The notes: a model not told the origin generated them from the letters alone. Positions 1 through 6,815 are shown, counted from the first letter of the stretch. The stretch is 10,758 nt of DNA from Beijerinckiaceae bacterium (GCA_947455285.1 CANGOK010000090.1:1-10758); one strand, 5' to 3'. Program-made: numbers and translations.

Positions 1-248
1 ACGACGCCAAAGTGATGGATGCCGAGATAATCGATGCCCTTGCCGAGTTGGTCGTCGTTGAATTTAAGAATGGCGATGTTCAGCGCGCCATCGGTCAGGA
101 AAACGCCCGACGGACGCGGCGCCTCATCCGGTTTTGCAGGGTCGAGCCCAAAGCGGCGCAGTTCGCGAAAGCCGAACATGCTCTTGTAGAATTCGGCCGC
201 CTTGCCCGGATGATCGCTGGCCAACGCAATATGGCGAATCTTCAACAT
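1..248 (-). CDS. VOC (glyoxalase/bleomycin-resistance) family protein, partial
   Basis: The first 82 codons of a vicinal-oxygen-chelate-fold protein; the 3' part lies beyond the left edge. The protein begins MLKIRHIALASDHPGKAAEF, the usual first beta strand and helix of the family, with a His at residue 6 in the first metal-ligand position. Residues 20-34 (YKSMFGFRELRRFGL) form the typical strand-turn, and IHHFG near residues 77-81 begins the second module. A GAGGAG ribosome-binding site lies five bases before the ATG, so the start is well supported. VOC proteins are small metalloenzymes that include glyoxalase I, ring-cleavage dioxygenases, epimerases and antibiotic-binding proteins. The sequence seen does not allow a choice among them. 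It is divergent from the class II aldolase gene and may share its control region. Confidence 0.85.
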   Translation of the reverse strand, partial: MLKIRHIALASDHPGKAAEFYKSMFGFRELRRFGLDPAKPDEAPRPSGVFLTDGALNIAILKFNDDQLGKGIDYLGIHHFGV

Positions 249-406
249 GGCGTCTCCTCACGGTATTTGCGCCAATGGTGGACCTTTTCGGCGCGTCGCG
301 GAAGTCCCGGGTGACGCGGGCGTGGAATTATCGCAAAATGCTTGAAATGGGCGCCTGATTGGCCGATAGGCTGCGGATCAGTTCGCCGCTCAGCCCTGGA
401 GGAAAC

Positions 407-1225
407 ATGAGACTCTTCGAATGCGCCTGCTGCGCCCCCGCCGGCTTTCTCAGCTCTGCGGCTTTCAGCCCCGCCGATGGCGGCGGCGCTTCGCGTCCGC
501 CCCTGAAATCAGCAGGCCCGGTCGCCCGTGAGGTGCTGGAGGAATTGGCCAGCGCGAGCCGCATCCTCGCCGATCAGGGCGTCTTTGACGCGTTCGGCCA
601 CCTTTCCATGCGCCATCCCGCCTCGCCCGACCGTTTCCTTATGTCGCGTTCGCAGGCTCCGGCCCTCGTCACCGCCGACGACATCATGGAATTCGATCTC
701 GACGCCGAGGCGGTCGATCCGCAGGGCCGCAGCGGCTTCTTCGAGCGGTTCATCCATGGTGAGATCTACAAGGCGCGCCCGGACGTCATGTCCGTTGTTC
801 ACAGCCATTCGCCCTCAGTGATCCCGTTCAGTCTCGTCCCCAACAAGATGCAGGCCATGTATCACAACGCCGCCTTCATCGCTGAAGGCGTGCCGGTGTT
901 CGACATCCGCGAGAAGTTCGGCGCGACCGATATGCTGGTGGGCAATCATGAGAAGGGCGCCGAGCTCGCCCGCGTGCTCGGGCATAAGCCGGTCTGCCTC
1001 ATGCGCGCCCATGGCTCCGTGGCGGTTGGCCCCAGCCTGAAGCATGCGGTTTTCCGGGCCGTTTACACCGAAGTGAACGCCAAGCTCCAGATCCAGGCCA
1101 CCATCATTGCGGGCGGCGCGCCGCTCGCTTCGCTCGATGCGGATGAGGGCCGTCTGGCTGACGCCGTGAATCTGGGCGTGGTCGGTCGTCCGTGGGATCT
1201 GTGGAAGATGCGGATCACCGAGTAA
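407..1225 (+). CDS. Class II aldolase/adducin family protein, with Cys-rich N-terminal extension
   Basis: A 272-residue cytosolic-type metal-dependent lyase. Class II aldolases such as FucA use a divalent metal to stabilise an enediolate; some relatives decarboxylate hydroxylated aromatic acids. The metal ligands are visible: HSH at residues 132-134 and His202 in RAHG, with the catalytic-base Glu at 113 by position relative to ARPD (123-126). The FucA phosphate-binding GN is GH here (64-65), and FucA's Ser-Ser before the Glu is not conserved, so a phosphorylated substrate is unlikely. Residues 1-37 are an extension containing ECACCAP. The ATG is chosen over an in-frame TTG at 359 because GGAGG sits four bases before it. 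A second paralogue follows 54 bases downstream. The substrate is unknown; a decarboxylase role is inference. Confidence 0.88.
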   Translation: MRLFECACCAPAGFLSSAAFSPADGGGASRPPLKSAGPVAREVLEELASASRILADQGVFDAFGHLSMRHPASPDRFLMSRSQAPALVTADDIMEFDLDAEAVDPQGRSGFFERFIHGEIYKARPDVMSVVHSHSPSVIPFSLVPNKMQAMYHNAAFIAEGVPVFDIREKFGATDMLVGNHEKGAELARVLGHKPVCLMRAHGSVAVGPSLKHAVFRAVYTEVNAKLQIQATIIAGGAPLASLDADEGRLADAVNLGVVGRPWDLWKMRITE

Positions 1226-1232
1226 TCTTCGG

Positions 1233-1255
1233 GCGGTCCCTCGTCGAGGGGCCGC
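1233..1255 (+). other. Intercistronic hairpin between the two aldolase genes
   Basis: A GC-rich inverted repeat: GCGGTCCCTC (1233-1242) pairs with GAGGGGCCGC (1246-1255) around a 3-base loop, as ten base pairs including one G-U. No T-run follows, so it is not a standard intrinsic terminator. It ends 24 bases before the GTG start of the second gene. It could stabilise or process the transcript or partially attenuate it. Confidence 0.6.
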
Positions 1256-1279
1256 GACCTCTCATCGTGGAGAAATACA

Positions 1280-1960
1280 GTGTCGGACAGGCTCCCTGAA
1301 GCCGAAGCGCGCCAGCAACTCGTCGATGCGATCCGCATGCTCGAGCGCGCCAATGTGGTCGATTACAACGGGCATTTCAGCGCCCGCGTGGGTGAGAACC
1401 GCGTGCTCATCAACTCCGGCCCCTCCGTGCGCGGGGCGCTGACGGAGAGCGACATCATCGCCATCGACATGGATGGAAAGCCGCTCGACGGCAATATCCC
1501 TCCCCCGCTCGAATTCCACCTCCATACGGAGATCTATCGCGCGCGGCCGGATGTGAACGCGGTGGTGCATACGCATCCGCGCTGGTCGACCTATCTGTCG
1601 ATGACCGGCACGCCCTATAAGCCCGTCTTCGCGCAGGGCGTGCTGCTGGGCGACATTCCGCTGTTTGATTCGCCGAACTCGATCAACACAAAGCCCATGG
1701 GCGAGCAACTCGCCAAGACGCTCGGCGCTAGGCCTTCGGTGCTGCTGAAATCACATGGTGTGACGGTGGTGGGCTCGGATGTGGTCGAGGCCTTCACCCT
1801 TGCGATCTATCTCGAAGAAAATTCCGAGCGCCAATATATGGCTATGCAGATCGGCGACCCCTACGTCTTTACAGCGGAAGAGCAGGAGCTTTGCCGCCAG
1901 AAGCTATGGACCCGCAGTCTCTTCAAGAAGACCTGGGACCACTTTCAGTCGAAGCTTTAA
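1280..1960 (+). CDS. Class II aldolase/adducin family protein (second paralogue)
   Basis: A 226-residue class II aldolase-fold protein, the usual length for the family. The metal site is intact: HTH at residues 97-99 and His159 in KSHG, with the catalytic Glu at 78 in LEFHLH. As in the upstream paralogue, the FucA GN phosphate-binding pair is replaced by GH (31-32), and PPL precedes the Glu where FucA has Ser-Ser. This fits the branch of the family that acts on non-phosphorylated acids, which includes hydroxyphthalate-type decarboxylases and uncharacterised members; the exact reaction cannot be told. Translation starts at GTG with GTGGAGAAA upstream. The two paralogues are clearly diverged, so they may act on different intermediates or form a mixed oligomer (inference). 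The stop codon lies at the edge of a terminator that serves the converging gene. Confidence 0.9.
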   Translation: MSDRLPEAEARQQLVDAIRMLERANVVDYNGHFSARVGENRVLINSGPSVRGALTESDIIAIDMDGKPLDGNIPPPLEFHLHTEIYRARPDVNAVVHTHPRWSTYLSMTGTPYKPVFAQGVLLGDIPLFDSPNSINTKPMGEQLAKTLGARPSVLLKSHGVTVVGSDVVEAFTLAIYLEENSERQYMAMQIGDPYVFTAEEQELCRQKLWTRSLFKKTWDHFQSKL

Positions 1961-1992
1961 AAAAGCGGGCGCGCCCATTTAGCGGCGCGCCC
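1959..1992 (-). terminator. Intrinsic terminator of the minus-strand CMD-family gene
   Basis: A perfect 9-bp stem, GGGCGCGCC (1967-1975) with GGCGCGCCC (1984-1992), and an 8-base loop. On the minus strand it is followed after two bases by six T (complement of A 1959-1964). It begins eight bases after the stop codon at 2000. On the plus strand there is no T-run, so it is a weaker barrier for the aldolase transcript. Confidence 0.85.
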
Positions 1993-1999
1993 CACGATC

Positions 2000-2596
2000 T
2001 CAGTCGATCGGTAAAACGCAAACATCCGGCCCGTCGTCGAGCTGCATGTCCATGACGCAGAGCATTGCGGCTGTGCTGGCGTAGTTGCCCATCAGCGCCA
2101 CCAGATTGATCAGACCTTCGCGACCAAAGATCTTGAGGGCGCGGGCGAAGGTTTCAGGGGAGACCTTGCGCTTGCCGAAGGTCTCGCGGCCGAGTGTGAT
2201 GATCACGTCGTCAACCTCATCAAGGCCCTTCGTGTCCTTGCGATATTTGACGATGTCGACGATCTCCTGCGAGACGCCGCATTTCAGCGATTCAGGCTCA
2301 TGCGCGGCCCATTCGAAGCGGCTATCGCATTCGCGCGCGGTGATGAGGATCGCAATTTCGCGCAGGCGAGGCGAGATGCCCGATTCAAAGCGCAGGAACT
2401 TGCCCACAGGACGAGTGATCTGAGACAGCTTCGGGCTATGCAGGCTGATGCCTCCCGGCCCGATCAGGCCGCGAATAGTCTGGCCCTTGGGGTCGGCGAC
2501 ATAATCGAAGACCTTCTTGCCTTCGTCATCGAAATCTTCGCGCTTTGGCAGCGGCAGGCGGCAGCGGGAAGCGGGGTCAATATCGGGCGGCAGCAT
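2000..2596 (-). CDS. Carboxymuconolactone decarboxylase (CMD) family protein
   Basis: A 198-residue CMD/AhpD-like all-helical protein, probably oligomeric. The core spans residues about 76-180. PRLREIAILITARECDSRFE (76-95) followed by WAAHE carries the family E-W-x-x-H pattern (Glu95, Trp96, His99). The redox pair CxxC of AhpD is absent; a single Cys is at 90. A peroxidase-type reductase role is therefore unlikely, and a lactone decarboxylase or related proton-transfer role is possible. The N-terminal 50 residues, including IGPGG (45-49), are typical of uncharacterised members. A strong AAGGGAGAG ribosome-binding site precedes the ATG. It lies 70 bases downstream of the AroE-like gene, may share its transcript, and ends at a clear terminator. 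The substrate is not known. Confidence 0.88.
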   Translation of the reverse strand: MLPPDIDPASRCRLPLPKREDFDDEGKKVFDYVADPKGQTIRGLIGPGGISLHSPKLSQITRPVGKFLRFESGISPRLREIAILITARECDSRFEWAAHEPESLKCGVSQEIVDIVKYRKDTKGLDEVDDVIITLGRETFGKRKVSPETFARALKIFGREGLINLVALMGNYASTAAMLCVMDMQLDDGPDVCVLPID

Positions 2597-2666
2597 CGTT
2601 CTCTCCCTTGGGTTTTCCTATGGGAGTAGGTTAACCCGGATAGAGACGCTGCGCCAACCGTTCCGT

Positions 2667-3509
2667 TTAAATGGTCGCCTCGATCAGAGCGCGAAGTTCA
2701 CGCGTCACTTCGACCTCCTTGTCGAACCATGACCGCCAGGCGGGCCTTCCCTGATGAAGCAACATGCCGAGCCCGTTGACCGTCCGGTTTCCACGCTCGC
2801 GCGACGCCTTCAGGAGCGGCGTTTCACCGGGAATGTAGATGATGTCGCAAACCTCGGCGGAGCGGGGCAGGGCGTCGAGTGAAAGATCGAGCGGCGGATT
2901 GCCCACCATGCCTTGGCTCGTCGTGTTGACCAGCAGGGCAGCGCCCTCAAGCGCGTGGTGGCGCTCTGCCCAATCGAGAACAGTCACCGGCCCTCCAAGG
3001 GCGTCGGCCAGCGATTGCGCCCGCGTACGGGTGCGGTTGATGAGGCGGATCTCCCGCGCGCCCTCATGGATCAGCGCATCGACGACGGCGCGAGATGCGC
3101 CGCCCGCGCCCATCACCACGGCCGGCCCGGCATCAGCCCGCCAGCCGGGGAATGCCTCGCGCAGGTTTTCGACAAAGCCATACCAGTCGTTGTTCGTGCC
3201 TGTCAGCGAGCCGTCTGCGTTGACGGTGACGCAGGAGATTGCGCCAATGCGACGCGCGCGGTCATCGGCATGGTCCACAATGCGGAGCGCCTGCTCCTTG
3301 TGGGGAATGGTGAGGTTGCAGCCCGCAAAGCCGAGGCCGTGCAGGGCGCGCAGGGCCTTCTCGAGCCCCTCTGGCTTGATGGCGAGCGGCACATAGGTTC
3401 CCGCGAGTCCATAGCGCTCGAACCAGTAATTATGCAGCCGGGGCGAGCGCGAATGCATCACAGGCCAGCCCATGACGCCAGCTAGCAGGAAACGATCAGG
3501 ATGGCTCAT
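2667..3509 (-). CDS. Shikimate dehydrogenase-like protein (AroE family)
   Basis: A 280-residue NADP(H)-type dehydrogenase of full family length. Substrate-domain motifs: HSRSPRLHN with Ser20 and Ser22, and NLTIPHK with Thr67 and catalytic Lys71. GTNNDWYGF supplies catalytic Asp108. The Rossmann domain has GAGGAS (134-139) and NRT (158-160), the latter typical of NADP binding. Tyr225 and Gln253 match further shikimate-site residues. The position equivalent to E. coli Asn86, which contacts substrate, is Ser92: IGAISC replaces the usual GAVNT, in an alignment without gaps from Lys71 to Asp108. Chorismate-pathway aroE genes of this class commonly lie next to coaE and dnaQ; neither is here. A paralogue acting on quinate or another cyclic hydroxy acid is plausible, but a true AroE cannot be excluded. 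GGAG lies about 8 bases before the ATG. Confidence 0.85.
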   Translation of the reverse strand: MSHPDRFLLAGVMGWPVMHSRSPRLHNYWFERYGLAGTYVPLAIKPEGLEKALRALHGLGFAGCNLTIPHKEQALRIVDHADDRARRIGAISCVTVNADGSLTGTNNDWYGFVENLREAFPGWRADAGPAVVMGAGGASRAVVDALIHEGAREIRLINRTRTRAQSLADALGGPVTVLDWAERHHALEGAALLVNTTSQGMVGNPPLDLSLDALPRSAEVCDIIYIPGETPLLKASRERGNRTVNGLGMLLHQGRPAWRSWFDKEVEVTRELRALIEATI

Positions 3510-3572
3510 AAAAGGGGCTCCGAAGCGGGGAGAGCGGCTTCCTACCCGGCCTGAGGCTGTGCGGCAAGGCTA

Positions 3573-5657
3573 TCAAGCGCCTGCAGGCGGAATGATTAGA
3601 ACCACATAGTCAAAGGTAGGGGCTCCCGGCAGGGAGCGGGCGACCGTGATCTCATGGCGGGAGAATCCTTGGCCAAGATAGGGGCGCGCGTTCTCTTGGC
3701 AGGCGGCGCTTTGCTTGAAGCAGAGCACGAGAAGGCCATGCTGGCGCAGCCGGTCGGGCGTGACGGAGGGCGACCATCGAAGGTTGAAACTGTTGAATTC
3801 CGATGTGTCGTCTGTTGAGCGGAAGGTCACCGCGAGTGAATTGATCCGGTCGCCGCCGACGAAGCGCAAGGGCGCGCCTGTCGTCTCGCGCCAAAGGGCG
3901 ATGGCCGCGTCAGCCGCTTCCTTGCGTGGCTCAATGTGGTCCTTGTGCTGCAAGCCAACGAATATCCGGGGGATGATTGGCGAGGCGATGGCGCACCCGA
4001 CCATCAGCGCGATCACTGCGCGGCGCGAATAGAAAAGAACGATTTCTTCACGGGGCTGGACAAGTCGAAGCAGCGCAAGAGGGATCATGGCGCAGATGGG
4101 TACGCCAAACGGGATCGCCAACGCGGTATGTCCTACGCTTCCAGCGATGAGCGTGAGGATGAATGGCGAAAAGGCTATGATGTTTTCAAACGATTGGCCG
4201 TTACGCGGTGCGGGCATGGGCGAGGTGCGGACGCCGCCACGCCAACGCGCAAGAAGCAGAAGCGCCAGCGGCAGAGCGAAGAATGCCGTGCTCGCCGCGA
4301 TGAACTGGAAGAAACTCGAAGAGACCGAGCGATCCTGAAGGTCGATTTTCGTGGCCATATAGGCGAGCGGCTGAAAGCCGTCGCGAAACAACCAGATCAA
4401 ATGCGGCGCAAAGACGCCAAGGGCGATCAGCACCGACAGATAGGGCGCGGCCGACGCGTAATATGCCTTCCGGTTGTGGTGCGTGAGCGAAGCGAGAAAA
4501 CAGGAGCCGATCAACACCAGCGCGAAATATTTCGACAGTAGCGCGAATCCCGCCAGCAGGCCGCACGCGACGGCAGACAGGATGCGCGGCTTTTCTATGG
4601 AGCGCACGAAAAAATACATGGCCCAGGGCCAGATCGATAGCAGGACCGTGTTGGCGTTGAAGCGCAGCGCGTTGAATTGATAGAAGGGCGTCAGCATCAG
4701 GAGCAGCAAGCAGATCAATCGTTTGTCCTGCCCGCAAAAGCGGCCCATCAGGGCGTAGGCGCCGGCGAGGCCAAGCGCGCCGTTCAACTCCGAAAGAAGC
4801 CAGAAATTCCAGTCCGTTTTCGGCAAGACTGAAAACCACAGGCCCGCCACCCATGCCCAGAAGGGCGGGTGCTTGTAGTAGCCGAGCGCGAATTCGCGGC
4901 CCCATGCAAAGGCTTCGAGCGAATCTATATGGGCGCCCGAGCTGGCAGAGATCTGCGCATATGTGGCCCAGAAAAACCCATAGGCGAGAATCAATCCCGG
5001 AATGATCAGCCAGTCGATCTTCGCGATTTTTGAGGTTGTGGCGCAAAATTCACAAAGAGTGCGCCAGAGATCGGCGACCTTTTCCCGGTCAAGGGTTGAG
5101 CGGGGCGTGGGCAGCAGGGCCTCGCTCTTATTCGCGAAGAACACGGCGCAGCACAGGCTGACGAGGATGAAGCTCACGACAGGACGCAGGAAGGAGGGCC
5201 CTAGATCGAGAATGCCCGGGAAGCGCGGAGGAGCGAAGGTGAAAAAACCGAACGCGGTCGCAAGCGCTGCACAAAACAGCCCGCCCGAAAGGTCAAACAG
5301 GACCGCGCTGAGGATGACGGGGGTCAACAGCTCGAAAACGCCGAAGGAGTTGGGGACGATGTCGAATTGCATTTCAAATGAAAACAGGCAGGTCAGCAAC
5401 AAAGTGATCGTCATGAAGCGCGTAGCATACGGAATAGAACGGCAGGCGCTGATCAGCCGCGAGAGAGCGGTCGACCGCAGGTCGCGTAAAGCCAAGGTTC
5501 TGCTAGCGGCTTCCAGCGGAAGTGCAATAAGGAAGACCAGTGCGAAGGAAGCTGCGGCATGAGTAACTGGAGCGCCTGCCATCAGCGGTATGATCGACGA
5601 GCCCAGTGCGAAGACCCAGGTCGCAATTCCCCGAACAGACGATGCAGATAAGCGCAT
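3573..5657 (-). CDS. Membrane glycosyltransferase (ArnT/PMT-type, GT-C fold) with DUF4118-like N-terminal domain
   Basis: A 694-residue polytopic inner-membrane protein. Residues about 215-570 look like a polyprenyl-phosphate-sugar-dependent GT-C transferase. The first extracytoplasmic loop carries the acidic motif DSLE (245-248) and KHPP (262-265), as in ArnT and PMT_2 proteins, followed by many hydrophobic segments. Residues about 580-694 form a soluble, presumably periplasmic, tail. The N-terminal 180 residues contain several further membrane segments with GGLFCAALATAFGFFTFAPP (125-144), resembling the four-helix DUF4118 module of KdpD-type sensors. The acceptor (lipid A, another glycan or protein) is unknown. 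There is no good ribosome-binding site before this ATG, and a TATAAT overlaps it, so the true start may be downstream, for example Met27 or Met82. It precedes the AroE-like gene by 63 bases on the same strand. Confidence 0.85.
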   Translation of the reverse strand: MRLSASSVRGIATWVFALGSSIIPLMAGAPVTHAAASFALVFLIALPLEAASRTLALRDLRSTALSRLISACRSIPYATRFMTITLLLTCLFSFEMQFDIVPNSFGVFELLTPVILSAVLFDLSGGLFCAALATAFGFFTFAPPRFPGILDLGPSFLRPVVSFILVSLCCAVFFANKSEALLPTPRSTLDREKVADLWRTLCEFCATTSKIAKIDWLIIPGLILAYGFFWATYAQISASSGAHIDSLEAFAWGREFALGYYKHPPFWAWVAGLWFSVLPKTDWNFWLLSELNGALGLAGAYALMGRFCGQDKRLICLLLLMLTPFYQFNALRFNANTVLLSIWPWAMYFFVRSIEKPRILSAVACGLLAGFALLSKYFALVLIGSCFLASLTHHNRKAYYASAAPYLSVLIALGVFAPHLIWLFRDGFQPLAYMATKIDLQDRSVSSSFFQFIAASTAFFALPLALLLLARWRGGVRTSPMPAPRNGQSFENIIAFSPFILTLIAGSVGHTALAIPFGVPICAMIPLALLRLVQPREEIVLFYSRRAVIALMVGCAIASPIIPRIFVGLQHKDHIEPRKEAADAAIALWRETTGAPLRFVGGDRINSLAVTFRSTDDTSEFNSFNLRWSPSVTPDRLRQHGLLVLCFKQSAACQENARPYLGQGFSRHEITVARSLPGAPTFDYVVLIIPPAGA

Positions 5658-5838
5658 TATATAAAGCGACCACTAAATTGATGACCTTGCGTCATCTTTC
5701 TTCGCACGACTTATCAATAGGTCAATCAAAAGATTGATGCGGCGAAGGTTCGATTTCCTCGCCATGTGGCAGCCTGGCGCTGTTAAAGCGCCAATTGAAG
5801 CCTTAGTTTCTCGATGACGAAACCTGAAAGCGTGACGT
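5658..5838. promoter_or_regulatory. AT-rich divergent intergenic region with three short inverted repeats
   Basis: This 181-base gap separates the divergent glycosyltransferase and ClpP-like genes and is visibly more AT-rich than its flanks. It holds three perfect inverted repeats: GATGAC/GTCATC (5680-5696), TCAATC/GATTGA (5722-5737) and TGGCGCT/AGCGCCA (5775-5793). These may be operator sites or small RNA hairpins. A minus-strand TATAAT (complement of 5656-5661) overlaps the annotated glycosyltransferase start, without a recognisable -35. I could not identify a convincing promoter for the plus-strand gene. Confidence 0.4.
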
Positions 5839-6531
5839 ATGTCTCTGGTCCCGATCTTGCGCGCGCTATTTGCGCCAATGCTTGCGGCGTTTTGCTTGCT
5901 GACGCGGCCGGTCTTCGCTGCGGACATGCAGTTTCGTCTGATTCCCTTCGGGGATCCGGCCCAGTGTGGCGAAAATTGCACGCAGGTGATCGGCGCGGAA
6001 GGGGAAATTAAAGTCGATTCACCTCGAAAATTCCTGAAATTCGTGGTCGACAATATCGACGACCCGCGTGTGCGGAGCATCGTTTTTCTTCACTCGCCGG
6101 GCGGCGGCGTCGATGCTGCGATGCGCCTCGGGCGGGCGTTTCGCAAGGCGGGCGTTCTGGCGGTTGTGGCGCGGATCGCGCCTGCGGAGGCTGGCCAAGG
6201 GCCTGCGGTGAATCTTCCCGGCGCCAGATGCTTTTCGGCCTGCGTCTACGCATTTATGGGCGCGAAGAAGCGTGTGATTCCTCCCTCCAGTCTGGTGGGG
6301 ATTCATCGCATGTTTTTTTATGACGATGCGGATGCGGCCGCTGCGGGGCGCGGTGGGGGGAAACGCACCTATGGGTCGCCCGAATTCGTGGCTCGGCTAG
6401 CCGCCTACGCCAGCTCGATGGGCGTCAGCAAGGACCTGATCTACACAGCCGAGAAAATCGATCCCGACCATATTCATATTGTGACGCCCAAGGAAATGCG
6501 CCGCTGGAGGCTCGCGGACGAGACTTATTGA
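5839..6531 (+). CDS. Periplasmic ClpP-fold putative serine protease (COG3904-like)
   Basis: A 230-residue exported protein. Residues 1-27 are a Sec signal peptide (hydrophobic core about 5-22, cleavage likely after VFA). The mature part has a ClpP/crotonase-like core: VRSIVFLHSPGGGVDAAM (78-95) is the strand-oxyanion-loop region. CFSACVYAF (131-139) puts the probable nucleophile at Ser133, GIHR gives His156, and EKID gives Asp208, with spacings close to the Ser97-His122-Asp171 triad of ClpP. Cys pairs at 43/47 and 131/135 could form disulfides. COG3904-type proteins are described as predicted periplasmic proteins without established substrates; peptidase activity is inferred from the triad. 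Only a weak GAAAG precedes the ATG. A terminator for the opposite strand starts seven bases after the stop. Confidence 0.85.
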   Translation: MSLVPILRALFAPMLAAFCLLTRPVFAADMQFRLIPFGDPAQCGENCTQVIGAEGEIKVDSPRKFLKFVVDNIDDPRVRSIVFLHSPGGGVDAAMRLGRAFRKAGVLAVVARIAPAEAGQGPAVNLPGARCFSACVYAFMGAKKRVIPPSSLVGIHRMFFYDDADAAAAGRGGGKRTYGSPEFVARLAAYASSMGVSKDLIYTAEKIDPDHIHIVTPKEMRRWRLADETY

Positions 6532-6537
6532 AGGCGC

Positions 6538-6568
6538 AAAAAAGCCCCCCTGCCGAAAGCAGAGAGGC
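6538..6568 (-). terminator. Intrinsic terminator of the cold-shock gene
   Basis: Read on the minus strand: GCCTCTCTGC, loop TTTCG, GCAGGGGGGC, then six T. The ten-pair stem includes two G-U pairs. It lies 37 bases after the cold-shock gene stop. The plus strand has no T-run, so it does not obviously terminate the converging ClpP-like gene. Confidence 0.85.
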
Positions 6569-6605
6569 CGATGGAGACGTAGCCCTGAAGCCCGCCTTCC
6601 GTCAC

Positions 6606-6815
6606 TCAAGCGGCGCGAAGATTCGCAGCGGAGGACTTGCCGGTGCGCTTATCGGCGACGAGCTCGTAGGCGATCTTCTGCCCTTCGTTGAGCCCGTTCA
6701 TGCCTGCGCGCTCAACGGCGCTGATATGGACGAAAACATCCTTGGAGCCATCATCGGGCTGGATGAATCCGTAACCCTTCGTTGCATTAAACCACTTCAC
6801 GGTTCCCGTAGACAT
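6606..6815 (-). CDS. Cold-shock-domain protein (CspA family)
   Basis: A 69-residue single cold-shock-domain protein, the standard length. It begins MSTGTVKWFNATKGYGFIQP and carries RNP1 (KGYGFIQ, residues 13-19) and RNP2 (VFVHI, 27-31), whose aromatic residues stack on single-stranded RNA or DNA. Members act as RNA chaperones or antiterminators in the cytoplasm. An in-frame upstream TTG would add 14 residues, but the family always begins at MxxGxVKWF, and AAAGGG sits just upstream of this ATG. The gene has its own promoter, a leader of about 130 bases and a terminator, so it is monocistronic. The long leader suggests post-transcriptional control, as in known cspA genes. Which cold-shock paralogue it is, and whether it is cold-induced, cannot be told from sequence. 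Confidence 0.95.
   Translation of the reverse strand: MSTGTVKWFNATKGYGFIQPDDGSKDVFVHISAVERAGMNGLNEGQKIAYELVADKRTGKSSAANLRAA

Noticed and set aside
359..406. TTG-initiated N-terminal extension of the first aldolase
   Set aside because: No ribosome-binding site precedes the TTG, whereas GGAGG is well placed before the ATG at 407.
249..406. Possible promoter TTGAAA (342-347) for the aldolase operon
   Set aside because: No acceptable -10 element lies 16-18 bases downstream, so I do not list it.
4201..5046. 281-codon minus-strand open frame inside the glycosyltransferase gene
   Set aside because: It is in another frame of the same strand. Its Arg/Ala/Leu-rich translation has no recognisable domain, while the main frame encodes clear membrane helices and GT-C motifs.
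5766..6080. Minus-strand open frame overlapping the start of the ClpP-like gene
   Set aside because: It lies antisense to a signal peptide and ClpP-fold core. Only its last 30 codons, in the intergenic region, merit a mention.
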